Shown: positions 9,082 through 18,140, counted from the first letter of the stretch. The stretch: 64,000 bases of DNA from Secundilactobacillus folii (GCF_009720675.1 NZ_WNJO01000012.1:1-64000); one strand, 5' to 3'. Program-made: numbers and translations. The notes: a model not told the origin generated them from the letters alone.

Positions 9082-10176
9082 TCACCCCATTTGTTCGTTA
9101 TTAAGTGTGATGCCCAAGCCAGGTTCGTTTGGAATTGTGATCTGTGCGCCTTGATTAGTAATCCCGCCAGTGGTTGGCTGGGTCTGAAACATCATGGCAG
9201 CATCCAGATCATAATAAATGATGTTGGCTTTGGCAGCTGCCATCTCAGCAGCCGCTGTCACTGAAACCTGGGATTCGATCATGCTGCCAACCATGCAAGG
9301 GACTCCAAAGGCCTCCGCAATCACGTTGATTTTCAAAGCCTGATCGATACCACCAGCCTTCATTAACTTGAGGTTAATAATATCACAACCCGCCATCTTT
9401 AGTAGTCTCAACGCATCCTTGACCGAGAAAATACTTTCGTCAGCCATAATCGGCGTTTGCGTATTAGCCGTCACGTACGCCATGCCTTCAAAATCATTTG
9501 CCGGTACGGGCTGCTCAACCAATTCAATATTCAGGCCCTCAGTCATCATTTGGTTGATCATTTGAACCGCCTGTTTTTTAGTCCAACCCTGATTCGCGTC
9601 CAGCCGAATCTGAATGTCTGAGCCGACCGCTTTGCGAATCGCCCGCACCTGTTTGAGATCTTCAAACGGTGATTGACTTCCGACTTTAACCTTCAACGTT
9701 TCAAATCCCTCAGCCACTAACTGCTTTGCATGCGCCACCATTTGCGGCGCAGTCCCAACGCTAACGGTATAATCGGTGCTGATTTGTTGCCGATACCCGC
9801 CAAGCAGCGTGGTCAGCGAAACGCCGTAGTGTTTTGCTAGTAAATCATTGATGGCAATATTTAGGGCAGCCTTGGGACTATGATTCCCAACTAATGCCCG
9901 GTCAACGATTGCCTTGAGCTGATCCGGTCTTCCTAATGATCCACCAATTAACTTAGGTGCAATCACGGATTCAATCGCATAACGAATACTAGCCGAGGTA
10001 TCACCAGTAATCGGAGCTGTGGGAGCAGCTTCACCCATGCCAGTGAAACCATCCGAATCGGTCACTTTAACCAGTAAACTTTCTGCCGTAGTGACTGTTC
10101 GAAGTGCCGTTTTAAATGGTGATTTTAATGGTACTGCGATTGGAAAAACTTCAATTGTTGTAATCTTTGATGACAT
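9082..10176 (-). CDS. L-Ala-D/L-Glu dipeptide epimerase (YkfB-like)
   Basis: A 364-residue enolase-superfamily enzyme that converts L-Ala-D-Glu to L-Ala-L-Glu so ordinary peptidases can finish it. Acid/base lysines are Lys162/Lys164 (KVKVG) and Lys270 (NLKLMKAGG); metal ligands are Asp193 (RLDANQ), Glu221 (LVEQP) and Asp246 (ADES). Length and motif order fit the YkfB/YcjG group rather than o-succinylbenzoate synthase. It lies 33 bp after the Crp/Fnr gene and 4 bp before the endopeptidase gene, so it is probably co-transcribed with both. ATG at 10176. Confidence 0.92.
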   Translation of the reverse strand: MSSKITTIEVFPIAVPLKSPFKTALRTVTTAESLLVKVTDSDGFTGMGEAAPTAPITGDTSASIRYAIESVIAPKLIGGSLGRPDQLKAIVDRALVGNHSPKAALNIAINDLLAKHYGVSLTTLLGGYRQQISTDYTVSVGTAPQMVAHAKQLVAEGFETLKVKVGSQSPFEDLKQVRAIRKAVGSDIQIRLDANQGWTKKQAVQMINQMMTEGLNIELVEQPVPANDFEGMAYVTANTQTPIMADESIFSVKDALRLLKMAGCDIINLKLMKAGGIDQALKINVIAEAFGVPCMVGSMIESQVSVTAAAEMAAAKANIIYYDLDAAMMFQTQPTTGGITNQGAQITIPNEPGLGITLNNEQMG

Positions 10177-10209
10177 ACGTCTGCCAAACCTCTTCTTTCA
10201 TGGGATAGT

Positions 10210-10899
10210 CTAATGTGCATTTAACTGCTTGGGATCGAATCGGAACCGTTTCTTATTGTAAGTTAGTTTACCTTCGGCTTCCAAGCGAGTCACGACCTGA
10301 CCAGCGGTTTCGCGGGTCGTACCACTAAGTCGCGCAAGTTCGATCAGTGTGATTGGATAGGGAATCAAAAGATCGCCCTCTGGCATCTTTTCACCCATAT
10401 CTGTTCCAAAAACGATTAGCGCTTGAGTGACCCGGTTCACCGCACTGCTGGTCACTAATTTTTGCAGCCGGGTCTCCATGCGAACGATCAGTTGACTCAT
10501 TTGATTGATAACCTGCTTAGCAGCCTCAACGTTAAGCACAACCACGTTCTCAAACGTCTTCATTGGAAATGCAGCCACCGTGATTTCAGTCAGTGCAGTT
10601 GCAGTATAAGGGTAATCCAAATCCGTATATAGACCCCGGTAAGGAAAACCCTTCATCGCCGCCACGTAATTAATGAAGGTAAAATTACCAGTCTCATCCA
10701 GTCGCTCCAACCGAACAGCACCTTTAACGACGTAGTAAAAACGATCCCGCGGGTCGCCATGGTCAAACAAAATCTGCCCCTTGGGGTAAGTTTTGACAGT
10801 TAGGTTCTGAGTCAAAGTCGCGTACTGCTCTTCAGTAAACGGACGAAATTCAGCTTGCTGGCGCAGATAACTGCGAAATAGATCTGGGGAATCTGGCAT
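10210..10899 (-). CDS. Crp/Fnr-family regulator, candidate ArcR
   Basis: A 229-residue regulator with an N-terminal cyclic-nucleotide-binding-like beta-roll (about 20-130), a long dimer helix and a C-terminal winged helix whose recognition helix reads TTRETAGQVV. The Arg-Glu pair matches the CRP residues that read TGTGA half-sites, so a TGTGA-N6-TCACA operator is predicted; such a site lies before arcA (14497-14512). No Fnr-type Cys cluster is seen. It sits beyond the arcC terminator yet 33 bp before ykfB, making it first gene of the muropeptide operon. Effector unknown. Confidence 0.88.
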   Translation of the reverse strand: MPDSPDLFRSYLRQQAEFRPFTEEQYATLTQNLTVKTYPKGQILFDHGDPRDRFYYVVKGAVRLERLDETGNFTFINYVAAMKGFPYRGLYTDLDYPYTATALTEITVAAFPMKTFENVVVLNVEAAKQVINQMSQLIVRMETRLQKLVTSSAVNRVTQALIVFGTDMGEKMPEGDLLIPYPITLIELARLSGTTRETAGQVVTRLEAEGKLTYNKKRFRFDPKQLNAH

Positions 10900-10928
10900 A
10901 CTAACGGCTCCTTTCTACACTTGAAACC

Positions 10929-10957
10929 ATTATACCCCATCTAAAACTCCCTTTAGA
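10929..10957 (-). promoter_or_regulatory. Crp/Fnr gene promoter with palindrome over the -35 region
   Basis: Minus strand: TATAAT (10929-10934) with a poor -35 (TCTAAA, 10952-10957) 17 bp away. TCTAAA is one arm of a perfect inverted repeat TCTAAA-N6-TTTAGA (10940-10957). A weak -35 covered by a palindrome suggests control by a bound factor, possibly autoregulation; it is not a TGTGA-type site. Confidence 0.45.
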
Positions 10958-10992
10958 TATAAATCCCGTTCATTTTGAAATCTCCACCAGAC

Positions 10993-11043
10993 AAAAAAGC
11001 CTGCAAGCACCATTTTAAACTGACTAAAATAGCGTTTGCAGAC
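10993..11043 (-). terminator. arc operon terminator
   Basis: In minus RNA the arms from 11032-11043 and 10999-11010 (TCTGCAA/TTGCAGG core, 12 bp with one mismatch) are followed by TTTTTT. It lies right after the arcC stop and separates arc transcripts from the Crp/Fnr gene. Confidence 0.8.
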
Positions 11044-11055
11044 CGCTTTTTAATT

Positions 11056-12021
11056 TCAAACACTTTCCGTCGCCGCTGAATTAGCAATGATGGTTCCTGT
11101 TCCATGGGCAATGAATTCATCTAAGTTACTTAACGATGTGATAACAGCTTGACCAGCCGGGCGATGAACGACAAAATCAATCGCTGCTTCAACTTTGGGC
11201 AGCATACTTCCGGCTGCGAATTGACCCATTGCAATGTGGTGCTGCAGTTCCGCCACCGATACAGTTTCAAGACGTTTTTGAGTAGCCTGGTTAAAGTTTA
11301 CGTAAACGTGATCGACGGCTGTTAAAATAATTAACAGATCAGCGCCAACCAACTCAGCTAATTTTTCCGAAGCAAAGTCTTTATCAATCACGGCTTCACA
11401 GCCAACGAGTTCATGACCACGGCGAATAACGGGGACGCCACCGCCACCCACTGCAATCGGAACAACCCCGTTTTTAACCAACTGATTAACTGCACCAGCT
11501 TCAACCACGTCGATTGGTCGTGGAGATGGAACAACGCGCCGGAATCCCCGGCCGGCGTCTTCAACGAACTGGAACGTCGGCGTTTCAACCTGCAGTTCAG
11601 TTGCCTCTTCACAGGTGTAAAAGGGACCAATTGGCTTAGTAGGGTGTTCAAATGCAGGGTCGTCTTGAGCAACTACGACCTGAGTCACAACGGTCGCCAC
11701 ATCAACTTCAATTCCTAAATGTGATAATTCAGCAGCCATGGCATTTTGAAGCCAGTAGCCAATGCTGCCCTGGGTCATTGCTACTGCTGTATCCAGGGGC
11801 ATTGCCGGATTTTCAGGCGTTGAACCGACAGCTTGCTGAAGCAGTAAATTGCCAACTTGCGGTCCGTTACCATGAGAAATGATAAGTTCATCACCGGCCT
11901 GAATGAATTTGACTAACGATTGGGCGGTTTCTTTAAGAGCCTGCTGTTGCGCTGCGGCACTGGCATCCTTTGCCAAAATCGCATTACCGCCCAGCGCAAC
12001 CACAATTTTTCGTCCTGTCAT
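11056..12021 (-). CDS. arcC: Carbamate kinase
   Basis: A 321-residue carbamate kinase, last step of the arginine deiminase pathway, making ATP, CO2 and ammonia from carbamoyl phosphate and ADP. N-terminal [24 protein letters not shown] and GGGGVPVI are characteristic; length fits (about 310-320). ATG at 12021 is chosen because GAAAGGA lies about 9 nt upstream; the earlier ATG at 12030 overlaps that site. Third gene of arcA-arcB-arcC, with a terminator directly after. No arginine/ornithine antiporter (arcD) is in the operon here. Confidence 0.95.
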   Translation of the reverse strand: MTGRKIVVALGGNAILAKDASAAAQQQALKETAQSLVKFIQAGDELIISHGNGPQVGNLLLQQAVGSTPENPAMPLDTAVAMTQGSIGYWLQNAMAAELSHLGIEVDVATVVTQVVVAQDDPAFEHPTKPIGPFYTCEEATELQVETPTFQFVEDAGRGFRRVVPSPRPIDVVEAGAVNQLVKNGVVPIAVGGGGVPVIRRGHELVGCEAVIDKDFASEKLAELVGADLLIILTAVDHVYVNFNQATQKRLETVSVAELQHHIAMGQFAAGSMLPKVEAAIDFVVHRPAGQAVITSLSNLDEFIAHGTGTIIANSAATESV

Positions 12022-12064
12022 GGGAATCATCCTTTCGTATCGTCGAAGTACAAACTAACGGTAT

Positions 12065-12126
12065 TTAACAATCAAGGGACCCCCACCAAACACGTTGCCG
12101 CGTCCAGCCAAAGTCCCCTCCCAAGC
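12065..12126 (-). other. GC-rich imperfect hairpin between arcB and arcC
   Basis: In minus RNA AGGGGAC (about 12115-12121) can pair with GTCCCTT (about 12074-12080) around a GC-rich loop. No T tract follows, so it is not a terminator; it could be an mRNA processing or stability structure in the roughly 100-nt arcB-arcC gap. Weak. Confidence 0.3.
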
Positions 12127-12129
12127 TTC

Positions 12130-13161
12130 TTATTCAACTGTCGGAATAAACAAATTACCTAAAGTTGCCGCCATCATCGCTTTAATGGAATGCATCCGAT
12201 TTTCAGCTTCTTCAAACTGACGGGCATATTTGCTTCGAAATACTTCATCCGTAATTTCCATTTCCTTAATGCCGTATTCCTTTTCAATTTGCTTGCCATA
12301 ATCAGTCGTTGTATCGTGGAAGGCTGGCAAACAGTGCATCACAATCAATTGATCATCCGCAGTCCCAGTTTTCTTCAACGCTGCCATATTGACTTGGTAG
12401 GGCTGCAGCAGTTTGATTCGCTCGGCCCAGTTATCTTCACCCATGGATACCCAAACGTCGGTATACACGATATTTGAGCCCTTCATGCCCTTATCAAGAT
12501 CATCCGTAATCAGTAATTGGGCACCAGAATCCTTGGCGAAACCATTAGCCAGGTCTTGGATCTCTTGAGCCGGATACAGTTCTTGAGGTGCTACAATGTG
12601 GACGTTTACGCCTAAAATTGCACCGGTAACCAGCAACGAATTAGCGACGTTGTTACGCCCGTCACCCATAAAGGTCAATGTCAGGCCCTTTAAGTGACCG
12701 AAATTTTCCTTTACCGTCATGAAATCAGCCAGCATTTGAGTCGGATGCCACTCGTCAGTCAGACCGTTCCAAACCGGTACACCGGAGAACTCAGCCAGTT
12801 GTTCAACGGCCTTTTGGCTAAAGCCACGGAACTCAATACCATCAAACATACTGCCTAAAACCTTAGCGGTATCCTCAACCGATTCTTTTTTACCCAATTG
12901 GATGTCGTTAGCACCAAGAAATTCTGGGTGAGCACCTAAATCGATTGCCGCGGTTGTAAATGCAGAACGGGTTCGTGTGGAAGTCTTTTCGAACAGCAGC
13001 GCAACGTTTTTACCTTCCAGATAATGGTGTGGCACACCCGCTTTTTTAAGCGCTTTCAGATGTAATCCAAAATCAATCAAATAATTTAATTCACCAGCGG
13101 TAAAATCTTTTTCGGCCAGTACAGAACGGCCCTCAAAAACACTCTTTTTAAAATCAGTCAT
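12130..13161 (-). CDS. arcB: Catabolic ornithine carbamoyltransferase
   Basis: A 343-residue OTCase converting citrulline and phosphate to ornithine and carbamoyl phosphate in the catabolic direction. The carbamoyl-phosphate loop STRTRSAF (about residue 58) and the HCLPAFHD motif near residue 276 are intact. It lies between arcA (14 bp gap) and arcC. ATG at 13161 follows AAAGGAG. Catabolic assignment rests on the arcABC context; sequence alone does not exclude an anabolic role. Confidence 0.95.
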   Translation of the reverse strand: MTDFKKSVFEGRSVLAEKDFTAGELNYLIDFGLHLKALKKAGVPHHYLEGKNVALLFEKTSTRTRSAFTTAAIDLGAHPEFLGANDIQLGKKESVEDTAKVLGSMFDGIEFRGFSQKAVEQLAEFSGVPVWNGLTDEWHPTQMLADFMTVKENFGHLKGLTLTFMGDGRNNVANSLLVTGAILGVNVHIVAPQELYPAQEIQDLANGFAKDSGAQLLITDDLDKGMKGSNIVYTDVWVSMGEDNWAERIKLLQPYQVNMAALKKTGTADDQLIVMHCLPAFHDTTTDYGKQIEKEYGIKEMEITDEVFRSKYARQFEEAENRMHSIKAMMAATLGNLFIPTVE

Positions 13162-13175
13162 GATCCCAGCTCCTT

Positions 13176-14414
13176 TTATTTTAGATCCTGCCGAACTAGC
13201 GGCATACTCATGCAGCGTGGCCCACCGCGGCCTCTTGAAAGTTCACTTGAGAGCACTTCTAACACTTTCAACCCGTGGTCACGGAGCACTTGATTCGATA
13301 TATAGTTCCTATTATAAGTAACTACCACGCCCGGGGCAATTGCCAAAGTGTTAGAACCATCATTCCACTGTTCACGATCAGCAATCAATGGATCACCGCC
13401 GCCAGTTGGAATTAAATCGATCTCACTTAAGCCAAGAACCTCTTTCAGTACCCGCTTAAGGTCCCGGTCATGATTTAACTGCAACTCACCTTCTGCGTCT
13501 TCGGTGATCGTCCAGGTATCAATTTGACCACCCTCACCCAAAATGCCCGGATGAACAGTAAACTGATCGTGGTTGATCATTGTGAAGACGGTGTCTAAGT
13601 GCATCATGGCATGGTTATGGGGAATTCGAATGGCAAGTACTTTTTCAAAACCACTCTGTTTTTCAAATAACTTACGGGCAATGTCTTCAATTGCACTGGC
13701 TGCTGTCCTCTCGGAGACCCCGATGGCAATCACAGTATCATTTAACACAAGTTCATCACCACCCTCGATTCGAGTCGTTTGATCACGGTCTCGCCAAACA
13801 TGAAGCCCCTGGTTAGCAAACCTTGGGTGATAGTTAATAATCGTTTCCATAAACAGCGATTCACGCTGCCTTGCCGGGAAAGTCATGTGGTTGATACTTA
13901 ACCCGTCACCGATCGAAGCGGCAGGATCACGGGTGAAATATAGGTTTGGCATCGGATCCATAAAAAATGGGTAATCATGTTCCTCAGCCGCACTGACTAA
14001 ATCACGGGGAACAAAGTCGAGTTCGTTTTTTCGAACCCCTGCCATGATTTTAACAACCATTTCACTCGTTGTCATACTTAGTAGGTATTCTTCCAGGACA
14101 TGGTGAAGAATGCCAGCCGCATATCCTGATTCAGTTAGCATTTGGTCTAAAAAAGCTTGTTTAACGCTCAATCCGCCAGCGTCAAGAGCTTCAGTAGCTA
14201 ACCGTTCTAAATACAAGACTTCAGTGCCATTATTCCGCAACGTTTCAGCAAAATTATCGTGTTCTTGTTGTGCAATGGGTAGGTAAGGAATATCATCAAA
14301 TAATAGCCGTGGCATCATTTCTGGCGTAAAGTTCTCAACTTCAGCTCCCGGTCTCTTTAACATCACAACGTCGAGTTTACCGATTTCGGATGTCACATGA
14401 ATTGGTTTTGTCAT
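13176..14414 (-). CDS. arcA: Arginine deiminase
   Basis: A 412-residue arginine deiminase, hydrolysing arginine to citrulline and ammonia; supplies ATP and acid tolerance with arcB and arcC. Family signatures include the MLKRPG and [15 protein letters not shown] segments, [15 protein letters not shown] and the C-terminal nucleophile Cys in [10 protein letters not shown]. First gene of the operon; ATG at 14414 follows a perfect GGAGGTAACCACC leader. Upstream are a weak promoter and a CRP-type site, suggesting activation by the nearby Crp/Fnr regulator. Confidence 0.96.
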   Translation of the reverse strand: MTKPIHVTSEIGKLDVVMLKRPGAEVENFTPEMMPRLLFDDIPYLPIAQQEHDNFAETLRNNGTEVLYLERLATEALDAGGLSVKQAFLDQMLTESGYAAGILHHVLEEYLLSMTTSEMVVKIMAGVRKNELDFVPRDLVSAAEEHDYPFFMDPMPNLYFTRDPAASIGDGLSINHMTFPARQRESLFMETIINYHPRFANQGLHVWRDRDQTTRIEGGDELVLNDTVIAIGVSERTAASAIEDIARKLFEKQSGFEKVLAIRIPHNHAMMHLDTVFTMINHDQFTVHPGILGEGGQIDTWTITEDAEGELQLNHDRDLKRVLKEVLGLSEIDLIPTGGGDPLIADREQWNDGSNTLAIAPGVVVTYNRNYISNQVLRDHGLKVLEVLSSELSRGRGGPRCMSMPLVRQDLK

Positions 14415-14447
14415 GGTGGTTACCTCCTATCTCTATTGAACAACTTA

Positions 14448-14476
14448 ATCATAACCATAATTAGTACCCTATTTAT
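14448..14476 (-). promoter_or_regulatory. Predicted arcA promoter
   Basis: Minus strand: TATGAT (14448-14453) with ATAAAT (14471-14476) 17 bp upstream. The -35 is far from consensus, as expected for an activator-dependent promoter. Predicted transcription start near 14441. Confidence 0.45.
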
Positions 14477-14496
14477 CGAAAGCTTCACAATTGAAA

Positions 14497-14512
14497 TGAG
14501 AGATCCATCACA
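14497..14512 (-). promoter_or_regulatory. CRP/ArcR-type operator upstream of arcA
   Basis: Reads TGTGATGGATCTCTCA on the minus strand, matching TGTGA-N6-TCACA at 9 of 10 half-site positions. Its centre is about 63 bp upstream of the predicted arcA start, like class I CRP sites. ArcR-type regulators in Firmicutes are known to use TGTGA-type sites. Confidence 0.6.
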
Positions 14513-14548
14513 TTTTAAAAAATAATTTCTTGACAACGTAAAAATATA

Positions 14549-14591
14549 CAAAAAGCCGTGCATTATTGAACGAGTACGTATCAATATGCAC
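14549..14591 (-). terminator. Terminator after the LacI-family gene
   Basis: In minus RNA GTGCATATTGA and TCAATAATGCAC form an 11-bp stem with one bulge, followed by GGCTTTTTG. It separates lacI from arcA. Confidence 0.65.
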
Positions 14592-14712
14592 AGTTTATTG
14601 AATATTATTAGATTATTAAAATTAGATTAAATAAAAATTTTGTTCTATAAATACCGTTTTAATGATAATATTCGCACTTTTATCAAATTAAGTTCATATT
14701 TGTTTCACATTT

Positions 14713-15732
14713 TTAGTGTATATCAGAAGCAATTTTAGCGACGCTTTCCCGAGTGACTAATTCCAGCGGTAACTCACGGTCTTGATGGGCTAACCGGGGG
14801 TTCTTGATGCGTTCAATCAGTAGTTCGGTGGCTAACTGCCCCATTTCGAAGGCTGGCTGGTGAATCGTAGTCAGCTTTGGCGTCACAAAATTCGCCAGAT
14901 CAATATCATCGTAACCCATAATGGAAATATCTGTGGGAACCGATCGGCCGCTTTCTTGGACACCACGATATAAACCGATGGCCATTTCATCGTTGATACA
15001 AAAAACAGCCGTTGGCTTCTGTGAAAGGACGTCGGCAGTTGCGCGATACCCACCTAGCTTAGTCATTGGTGACTGCACTACCATTGAGTCGGGCAACGAT
15101 AAGCGGTATTTACTCAGCGCAGCTCGAAAGCCATTGATTCGTTGCTGAATGTTTTGGGTGATATTTTCCCCAGCCAGTAAAACAATCCGTCGGTGGCCCA
15201 TCGACATCAGATAATTGGCCGCCATTTGACCACCCTTGTAATCATCCACCCAGACTCGATCGCCAATTTGAGCGTCGTTTTGATCGAATAGCAGGTAAGG
15301 GATACCGTTACGAGTCAAGATCCTGTCAATATCGTTGGCATCTAGAGTTGCACTAGCGATAATTAATCCGTTCGCAGCCCGTTTGATCAGTTCCTCTAGA
15401 TACATGCTTTGCAATTCAAGATCTTGATTAGCATCAAATATGATTGGTACAAATTTGTTGGTTCTGCTCGCCCGCTGGATTCCCTTGATGAACATACTGA
15501 AAAACGGATTGGCCAGGTTGGGTATCAGCACACCAATTGTTTGCGTCGATCGCATGATCAGATTTCGAGCATTATAGTCAGGCACGTACCCCAAACGTTT
15601 TTGGAGCTTTAAAACGCGGGCTTGGGTGTCACTACTAAAGCGTTCACCCTTACCGTTCAGTATCTGAGAAACCGTGGTAACTGAAACACCAGCAGCTTCG
15701 GCCAGATCCCTAATGGTTACTTTTTGAGTCAC
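14713..15732 (-). CDS. LacI-family transcriptional regulator
   Basis: A 339-residue LacI/GalR repressor: N-terminal helix-turn-helix VTIRDLAEAAGVSVTTVSQILNG, hinge, and a periplasmic-binding-protein-like effector domain with IGVLIPNLANPFF and IMGYDDIDLANF. The start is GTG at 15732 because GAGGAGG lies 5 nt upstream; a longer frame to 15774 lacks this. Terminators lie on both sides, so it is probably a single-gene unit. Ligand and targets are not evident; the neighbours are an aldo/keto reductase and murQ upstream and arcA downstream. Confidence 0.88.
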   Translation of the reverse strand: MTQKVTIRDLAEAAGVSVTTVSQILNGKGERFSSDTQARVLKLQKRLGYVPDYNARNLIMRSTQTIGVLIPNLANPFFSMFIKGIQRASRTNKFVPIIFDANQDLELQSMYLEELIKRAANGLIIASATLDANDIDRILTRNGIPYLLFDQNDAQIGDRVWVDDYKGGQMAANYLMSMGHRRIVLLAGENITQNIQQRINGFRAALSKYRLSLPDSMVVQSPMTKLGGYRATADVLSQKPTAVFCINDEMAIGLYRGVQESGRSVPTDISIMGYDDIDLANFVTPKLTTIHQPAFEMGQLATELLIERIKNPRLAHQDRELPLELVTRESVAKIASDIH

Positions 15733-15804
15733 GTTATCCTCCTCGCCGCACCCCGCGTTAAAACGGGCGCCCAATTAATTTAGAACACATATCCTTATTC
15801 TATG

Positions 15805-15839
15805 AAAAATCCCCATTTCTAACAAGTCGGAAATGGGGA
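15805..15839 (-). terminator. Terminator of the aldo/keto reductase gene
   Basis: Perfect 10-bp stem (15810-15819 with 15830-15839; TCCCCATTTC/GAAATGGGGA) followed on the minus strand by TTTTTC. Confidence 0.8.
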
Positions 15840-15858
15840 AATACTACGAATTATCTAT

Positions 15859-16851
15859 TTAAGCTTTTAAAATTGACTCAATTTTAGCCAGTTCATCAGC
15901 CGAAAAGTTAGTGTTTTGAACCGCCTGTAAATTATCTTCCAAATGAGAAACTTTGGAAGCACCAGTCACAACGCTAACCACAACCGGATCCTTCAATAAC
16001 CAAGCAAGAGACATTTGGGCCAGCGTCTGATTACGGTTTTGAGCTAAATCATTTAACTGATTCAACTTCTTAGTCAGTTTGTCACGCCCTTGATCCATCA
16101 CGTCAGTGCTGCTCCAATGGATCTGAAAATCATCCGGAATACCACCGAGATACTTGTTGGTCAATAATCCTTCAGCTAGGGGACCATAAGCTACTAGCCC
16201 TAAATTGTTGTTGCGCAAGGTATCAACCACGCCATCCTCTTCAACGCTTCGATTCAACATATTATACGAAAGCTGATTAACCACAAATGGGGTATGGAGT
16301 TCCTTAAAGGTCTTTAAAATCGCCTTCGTTTGCGCATCGTTATAGTTAGAAATACCCACGTAGAGCGCCTTGCCGGATCGTACAATACTGTCCAAGGCTT
16401 CAGCCGTTTCAGCCGGATCAGTGTCCGGATCAAAACGATGACTGTAGAAAATATCAACGTAGTCCAGACCCATCCGCTTCAAACTGCCATCTAAGGCATT
16501 GATCAACGTTTTGCGGGAACTCATCTGTCCGTATGGTCCTGGCCACATATGATAGCCAGCTTTCGTGGTAATCACGAGTTCATCGCGGTGAGGCTTCAGA
16601 TTAGCCCGGTAAACCTCGCCAAAAAGGCGCTCCGCAGCTCCAGACCCAGGTCCGTAGTTATAGGCCAAGTCAAAACTAAAAATACCACTATCAAAAGCCT
16701 TCAAAATCACTTTTTCACTGTCGCCGTAGTTGGCTTCATCGCCAAAACTATGCCACATGCCAAATGACACCGCTGGTAACTGTAATCCTTTATTACCCGC
16801 ACGACGAACTGGCATCCGCCCGTCGTAGCGGTTTTCATCCGCTGCATACAT
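15859..16851 (-). CDS. Aldo/keto reductase (YghZ-like)
   Basis: A 330-residue NAD(P)H-dependent aldo/keto reductase with Asp-Tyr in FDLAYNYG (catalytic Asp and Tyr), DYVDIFYSHRFD and the C-terminal cofactor region VVSVVTGASK. The N-terminal GMWHSFGD and GPYGQMSSRK segments resemble the YghZ / L-glyceraldehyde-3-phosphate reductase group, which acts on aldehydes such as methylglyoxal. Substrate not provable here. ATG at 16851 with AGAGGA about 10 nt upstream. Its own terminator follows; 131 bp separate it from murQ. Confidence 0.88.
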   Translation of the reverse strand: MYAADENRYDGRMPVRRAGNKGLQLPAVSFGMWHSFGDEANYGDSEKVILKAFDSGIFSFDLAYNYGPGSGAAERLFGEVYRANLKPHRDELVITTKAGYHMWPGPYGQMSSRKTLINALDGSLKRMGLDYVDIFYSHRFDPDTDPAETAEALDSIVRSGKALYVGISNYNDAQTKAILKTFKELHTPFVVNQLSYNMLNRSVEEDGVVDTLRNNNLGLVAYGPLAEGLLTNKYLGGIPDDFQIHWSSTDVMDQGRDKLTKKLNQLNDLAQNRNQTLAQMSLAWLLKDPVVVSVVTGASKVSHLEDNLQAVQNTNFSADELAKIESILKA

Positions 16852-16982
16852 ATTGGTAAGTCCTCTTCTCTTTCAATAATCTTACTCCTTAATTTTAAGA
16901 GGACATGCGAATATGGTCAAGGGGAACAGCTTGTGAAAATACTGTTTCAGCCGTCTTTTCAACCGGTTTTTCATGGTTGTTT

Positions 16983-17888
16983 CTAGGATTGCAAACTTAG
17001 CTTCACCGCATCACTTACATGGCCACCCGATTGATGCAGCAATGCTTTTGCCTCGGCAATCGTACCCTTAGTTTCAATCAGTAAAATCGCCAAAGGCACG
17101 TTATTATCCGCACGATCTAAAGCACGTTCAGCAGCTAAAGTCGACGTTTGCGTGGCAGCAGCAATAATTCGCTTAGCCCGTCGTTTAGTCTTCGCATTCG
17201 TAGGCACCACGTTGATCATTAAGTTTTGATAAACTTTTCCTGAACGAATCATAATGCCACTTGAAAGCATGTTAAGCACCATTTTCTGTGCCGTTCCCGC
17301 CTTCATCAGCGTCGCGCCAGTAATCACTTCAGGGCCAACAATCGGACAAATAGACACGTTCGCGTTTTTAGCCAGTGGACTGTCGGTCACACAGGCAACG
17401 GCAATCGCTAAGGCACCGACCTGCTTAGCGTACTTCACGGCTGCGACTGTGTAAGCTGTGGCACCACTAGCAGCAATACCAATCACAATATCTTTTTCGT
17501 TCAGGTCGACTTTTTTCAGATCGTTTTCGGCGAGTTCCGCGGAATCCTCCACTCCATCAAGCGTGTGGAACATCGCTTCCGGTCCGCCCGCAATAATACC
17601 AAAGGTTTGTGATTCCTCAAGGCCATATGTCGGCCGAAGTTCGGTCGCGTCCAAGACGCCCAACCGGCCTGATGTGCCGGCGCCAATGTATATCAGCCGG
17701 CCACCCGCATCAAACCTTTTAGTGGCTAAATTGATTGCTTCAGAGATCTGGGACAACTGCTTTTGGACCGAACGCCCGACACGTTGGTCTTCCCGATTAA
17801 TAATTGCGACCATTTCGTCGGTATCAACTTGGTCAATATGTGTTGAATGCCGGTTCCGCTGCTCAGTTAGTAAATCTTCAAAATTCAT
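16983..17888 (-). CDS. murQ: N-acetylmuramic acid 6-phosphate etherase
   Basis: A 301-residue SIS-domain etherase that removes D-lactate from MurNAc-6-P to give GlcNAc-6-P, the key sugar step of wall recycling. YIGAGTSGRLGVLDATELRPT is the MurQ signature; KAGTAQKMVLNMLSS is the second conserved block. ATG at 17888 has GGAGG 7 nt upstream; the longer frame from 17915 begins over the leader. No MurNAc PTS transporter adjoins it. The promoter (17973-18000) has a perfect cre site just downstream, implying repression by CcpA. Confidence 0.95.
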   Translation of the reverse strand: MNFEDLLTEQRNRHSTHIDQVDTDEMVAIINREDQRVGRSVQKQLSQISEAINLATKRFDAGGRLIYIGAGTSGRLGVLDATELRPTYGLEESQTFGIIAGGPEAMFHTLDGVEDSAELAENDLKKVDLNEKDIVIGIAASGATAYTVAAVKYAKQVGALAIAVACVTDSPLAKNANVSICPIVGPEVITGATLMKAGTAQKMVLNMLSSGIMIRSGKVYQNLMINVVPTNAKTKRRAKRIIAAATQTSTLAAERALDRADNNVPLAILLIETKGTIAEAKALLHQSGGHVSDAVKLSLQS

Positions 17889-17943
17889 GCCTAATCCTCC
17901 ACTTTCAACGAACAAACACGTTTTAATTAATTATCAAAAATCA

Positions 17944-17957
17944 TGTTATCGCTTTCA
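17944..17957 (-). promoter_or_regulatory. Catabolite-responsive element (cre) upstream of murQ
   Basis: Minus strand TGAAAGCGATAACA matches the CcpA consensus TGWAANCGNTNWCA at every position. It lies 56 bp before the murQ start and just downstream of the predicted transcription start, a position that blocks elongation or initiation. Confidence 0.75.
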
Positions 17958-17972
17958 TTTCTTACTATTAAG

Positions 17973-18000
17973 GTATAACATGTTTCAAATAAAATTTCAA
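17973..18000 (-). promoter_or_regulatory. Predicted murQ promoter
   Basis: Minus strand TTGAAA (17995-18000) and TTATAC (17973-17978) separated by 16 bp; predicted start near 17966, just before the cre site. Confidence 0.5.
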
Positions 18001-18140
18001 TCTGAATTAGAGTTAACCATCGATTTTCATAAATATTTGAAAAGGTTATGCCATAATCAGTGGAAGGTGTGTAAGCTCTAAAAAGTAATTAAAGGTTAGT
18101 AATGCTGGTACTAAAGCTTTTGACCCGTTATTTATGTATT

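Noticed and set aside
15765-15772. GGGCGCCC palindrome upstream of the LacI-family gene
   Set aside because: Eight bases only, not a LacI-type operator pattern, and no second copy seen nearby.
17458-18081. Plus-strand frame of 207 codons opposite murQ
   Set aside because: It is antisense to the well-conserved murQ gene, runs through its promoter and has no SD or recognisable protein features.
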